A stretch of 64,000 bases of DNA from Achromobacter denitrificans NBRC 15125. GTDB lineage: Bacteria > Pseudomonadota > Gammaproteobacteria > Burkholderiales > Burkholderiaceae_B. Position 1 is the stretch's first letter, and each line of letters begins with the position of its first letter. The notes under the pieces are model-generated. The model was not told where the DNA came from and did no database searches. It worked only from the letters and a program-made list of their open reading frames with translations. This document shows positions 62,004 through 64,000 of the stretch, piece by piece. Where the stretch lies: assembly GCF_001571365.1 (NCBI RefSeq), contig NZ_BCTQ01000005.1, positions 1 to 64,000 on the forward strand. The letters run 5' to 3'. A program made the translations under genes and the position numbers.

Positions 62004-63773
62004 ATGACGTACCAAGCCCCCGTGAAAGACATGCTGTTCGTGCTGAACCACCTGGCCGGCCTGCCCGAAGTGGCGGCCCTGCCCGGCTTCGAGGAAGCCA
62101 CTCCCGACACCGCCCAGGCCGTGCTGGAGGAATCCGCCCGCTACGCCGGCGACGTGCTGGCGCCGCTGAACCACGCCGCCGATCGCGAGCCCAGCACCTG
62201 GCGCGACGGCTCGGTCGCGACCTCGCCCGGCTTCAAGCAGGCCTTCCGCCTGTATGCCGAGGCCGGCTGGCAGGGCCTCTCGCATCCTGTCGAATACGGC
62301 GGCCAGGGCCTGCCCGGCCTGATCGGCTCGCCCTGCTCCGAAATGCTGAACGCCGCCAACCTCTCGTTCGCCCTGTGTCCGCTGCTGACCAACGGCGCGA
62401 TCGAGGCGCTCATGACCGCGGGCTCGCCCGAACTGCGCGAGCGCTACATCGGCCCCATGATCGAAGGCCGGTGGACGGGCACCATGAACCTGACCGAGCC
62501 CCAGGCCGGTTCCGACCTGGCCATGATCCGCTCGCGCGCGCAGCCCGTGGGCGACGGCACCTACCGGATTTCCGGCACCAAGATCTTCATCACCTACGGC
62601 GAGCACGACCTGGCCGAGAACATCGTCCACCTCGTGCTGGCGCGCCTGCCCGACGCCCCCGAAGGCGTGAAGGGCATTTCCCTCTTCCTGGTGCCCAAGT
62701 TCCTGGTCAACGAAGATGGCACGCTCGGCGCGCGCAACGACGTGCACTGCGTGTCCATCGAGCACAAGCTGGGCATCAAGGCCAGCCCCACCTGCACGCT
62801 GCAGTTCGGCGACGCCGGCGGCGCGCTGGGCTATCTGGTCGGCCAGGAAAACCGCGGCCTGGACGCGATGTTCATCATGATGAACGCCGCCCGCTACGCC
62901 GTGGGCGTGCAGGGCATCGCGGTTGCCGACCGCGCCTACCAGCATGCGCTGGCCTACGCCGCCGACCGCGTGCAGAGCCGCCCGGTGGACGGTTCCTCGC
63001 GCGACGCCGTGCCCATCATCCAGCATCCCGACGTGCGCCGCATGCTGGGCACCATGCGCGCCCTCGCCGAAGCCGGCCGCGCGCTGGCCTACGTCACCGC
63101 CGGCCACGCCGACCTGGCCCACGCCAGCCCCGACGCCGAGACGCGCAAGCGGCACCTGGCCGTGCAGGAATTCCTGGTGCCCATCGTCAAGGGCTGGTGC
63201 ACCGAGATGTCGGTCGACGTCGCCAGCCTGGGCGTGCAGGTGCACGGCGGCATGGGCTTCATTGAAGAGACCGGCGCCGCGCAGTATTACCGCGACGCGC
63301 GCATCCTCACCATCTACGAAGGCACCACCGCCATCCAGGCCAACGACCTCGTCGGCCGCAAGACGCTGCGCGACGGCGGCGCCGTCGCTCGCGCCCTGCT
63401 GGCCGAGGTCGGCCGGACCGAACAGACGCTGGAAGCCAGCGGCGATCCCGCCGCCCTGCTCGTGCTCGCGCCCCTGCGCCGGGCGCGCGCGGCGCTGTCC
63501 GACGCGGTCGATTTCATCCTGGCCAATGCCGCCGGCCATCCCAATGCCGTGTTCGGCGCCGCCGTGCCCTACCTGCAGCTGGCGGGCACCACGCTGGCCG
63601 GCTGGCAGATGGCGCGGGCCTTGCTGAGCAGCCTGGCGCTGCGCCAGGAAGACCCGGCCTTCCACGATGCCAAGATCGCCACGGCGCAGTGCTACGCGCT
63701 GCACAAGCTGAGCCAGGCGCCTGGCCTGGCGGCCGTCGTGCTGGGCTCGAAGGACTATGAGGTACAGCCGTAG
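62004..63773 (+). CDS. Acyl-CoA dehydrogenase, long form (DmdC-like)
   Basis: A 589-residue flavoprotein, longer than ordinary ~380-residue acyl-CoA dehydrogenases owing to an extra N-terminal segment (YQAPVKDMLFVLNHLAGLPEV) and a C-terminal domain as in DmdC-type enzymes. Core motifs are MNLTEPQAGSDLAMIRSRAQ, ISGTKIFITYGEHDL, and the catalytic Glu region YYRDARILTIYEGTTAIQANDL. Family members dehydrogenate 3-methylmercaptopropionyl-CoA or fatty acyl-CoAs. The ATG follows CAGGAGCTC. The stop codon TAG at 63771-63773 lies in the tip of the inverted repeat starting at 63770. Confidence 0.9.
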   Translation: MTYQAPVKDMLFVLNHLAGLPEVAALPGFEEATPDTAQAVLEESARYAGDVLAPLNHAADREPSTWRDGSVATSPGFKQAFRLYAEAGWQGLSHPVEYGGQGLPGLIGSPCSEMLNAANLSFALCPLLTNGAIEALMTAGSPELRERYIGPMIEGRWTGTMNLTEPQAGSDLAMIRSRAQPVGDGTYRISGTKIFITYGEHDLAENIVHLVLARLPDAPEGVKGISLFLVPKFLVNEDGTLGARNDVHCVSIEHKLGIKASPTCTLQFGDAGGALGYLVGQENRGLDAMFIMMNAARYAVGVQGIAVADRAYQHALAYAADRVQSRPVDGSSRDAVPIIQHPDVRRMLGTMRALAEAGRALAYVTAGHADLAHASPDAETRKRHLAVQEFLVPIVKGWCTEMSVDVASLGVQVHGGMGFIEETGAAQYYRDARILTIYEGTTAIQANDLVGRKTLRDGGAVARALLAEVGRTEQTLEASGDPAALLVLAPLRRARAALSDAVDFILANAAGHPNAVFGAAVPYLQLAGTTLAGWQMARALLSSLALRQEDPAFHDAKIATAQCYALHKLSQAPGLAAVVLGSKDYEVQP

Positions 63774-63953
63774 GATGGGTGGAGCGCGGCAGTTCCTGGG
63801 CAAGAACTCAAGTATCCAGCGCGCGCAACCCATGCGGCCGCAAGAGGGTGTTTTCCGGCCGCTGGAGCGCACTGTCTGCCCACGGCCGCATGGGTTGCGC
63901 GCGCTGGAGGGCGGTTTTCTTGCTCAAGAACTCTCGCGCTTCACCCATCCTAC
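63770..63953. repeat. 184-bp inverted-repeat element between convergent genes
   Basis: Arms 63770-63840 and 63883-63953 (71 bases each) pair at 59 positions. The outer 12 bases GTAGGATGGGTG are perfect, as is the inner 26-base block containing CCAGCGCGCGCAACCCATG. A 42-base loop separates the arms. It has the form of a dispersed hairpin repeat (REP/MITE-like) and may act as a bidirectional terminator. Confidence 0.8.
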
Positions 63954-64000
63954 ACGAACCGCGGGCTCGCGCCGCGCGGCAGCGTCGCCGCCCAGAACAG
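63950..64000 (-). CDS. C-terminal end of an unidentified gene (5' part beyond the window)
   Basis: Read from the right edge on the minus strand, an open frame gives LFWAATLPRGASPRFV and then TAG. The frame ends exactly in the tip of the inverted repeat, mirroring the stop of the convergent acyl-CoA dehydrogenase gene. Only 16 residues are visible and no family can be assigned. Codon use (GC-rich third positions) fits a real gene. Confidence 0.4.
   Translation of the reverse strand: MFWAATLPRGASPRFV

Noticed and set aside
60240..63872. A 1210-codon open frame on the minus strand opposite the ligase and dehydrogenase genes
   Set aside because: It is the GC-skew shadow of two well-recognised plus-strand enzymes. 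Its translation is His/Gln/Arg/Gly-rich without any domain.
1..64000. Genomic island, prophage or transposon
   Set aside because: No integrase, transposase, tRNA or att-like repeat was seen, and base composition and codon use appear uniform by eye.

Overview
The window is about 64 kb of very GC-rich chromosomal DNA from a betaproteobacterium, most likely family Alcaligenaceae (Bordetella/Achromobacter type). This is inferred from the gene content: an orphan Bug-type solute receptor, an 'amino acid synthesis' family protein, GTP-dependent PEP carboxykinase, many LysR/GntR/MarR/Crp-type regulators beside small catabolic operons, and dispersed GC-rich hairpin repeats. No rRNA, tRNA, CRISPR array, insertion sequence, integrase or phage gene was seen. 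Gene density is high and many genes overlap by 4 bases.

Layout. 1-5.7 kb: the 3' end of a CcmI-like cytochrome c biogenesis gene, then a ttrBCA-type molybdoenzyme operon behind a perfect FNR-type box. 5.7-14.1 kb: hypoxanthine-DNA glycosylase, pirin, a MarR/membrane-protein pair under a long palindrome, an AraC regulator, alcohol dehydrogenase, an MFS exporter and a Tat-exported hydrolase divergent from a LysR gene. 14.1-20.4 kb: two small uncharacterised genes, then a tightly coupled catabolic operon (SDR, StyA-like monooxygenase, flavin reductase, phytoene-desaturase-like oxidoreductase, outer-membrane channel). 20.6-24.2 kb: LysR divergent from a hydroxyisobutyrate-dehydrogenase-like gene, a Bug receptor and an AA_synth protein. 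24.2-32.1 kb: a FadR-type GntR regulator divergent from an amidase, a complete Liv-type ABC transporter and a ureidoglycolate lyase-like gene. Two copies of one operator-like sequence flank the amidase, suggesting one regulon for uptake and hydrolysis of an amide or ureide.

32.1-49.5 kb is mostly housekeeping and accessory metabolism: methyltransferase, pckG, acyl-CoA synthetase with TetR regulator, SDR and enoyl-CoA hydratase, an M20 amidohydrolase, a thioredoxin-like protein, DMT and LysE exporters, a MocR regulator, a DUF72 protein and glutathione reductase. The only gap over 300 bases (32,717-33,312) holds a 162-bp long-armed inverted repeat and the pckG terminator.

49.5-60.1 kb is the anaerobic/nitrogen-oxide region: a lone homodimeric pyruvate dehydrogenase E1 behind 15-bp tandem repeats, then a small cytochrome c, nirK, a Crp/Fnr regulator with a C-terminal cysteine cluster, a NirV-like lipoprotein, quinol-type norB, a MarR/racemase pair and a second Crp/Fnr gene. 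With ttrBCA this points to a facultative anaerobe able to reduce nitrite to nitrous oxide and possibly tetrathionate. 60.3-63.8 kb encodes an acyl-CoA ligase and acyl-CoA dehydrogenase pair. It ends in a 184-bp inverted repeat whose tips supply the stop codon of the dehydrogenase and apparently of the convergent next gene.
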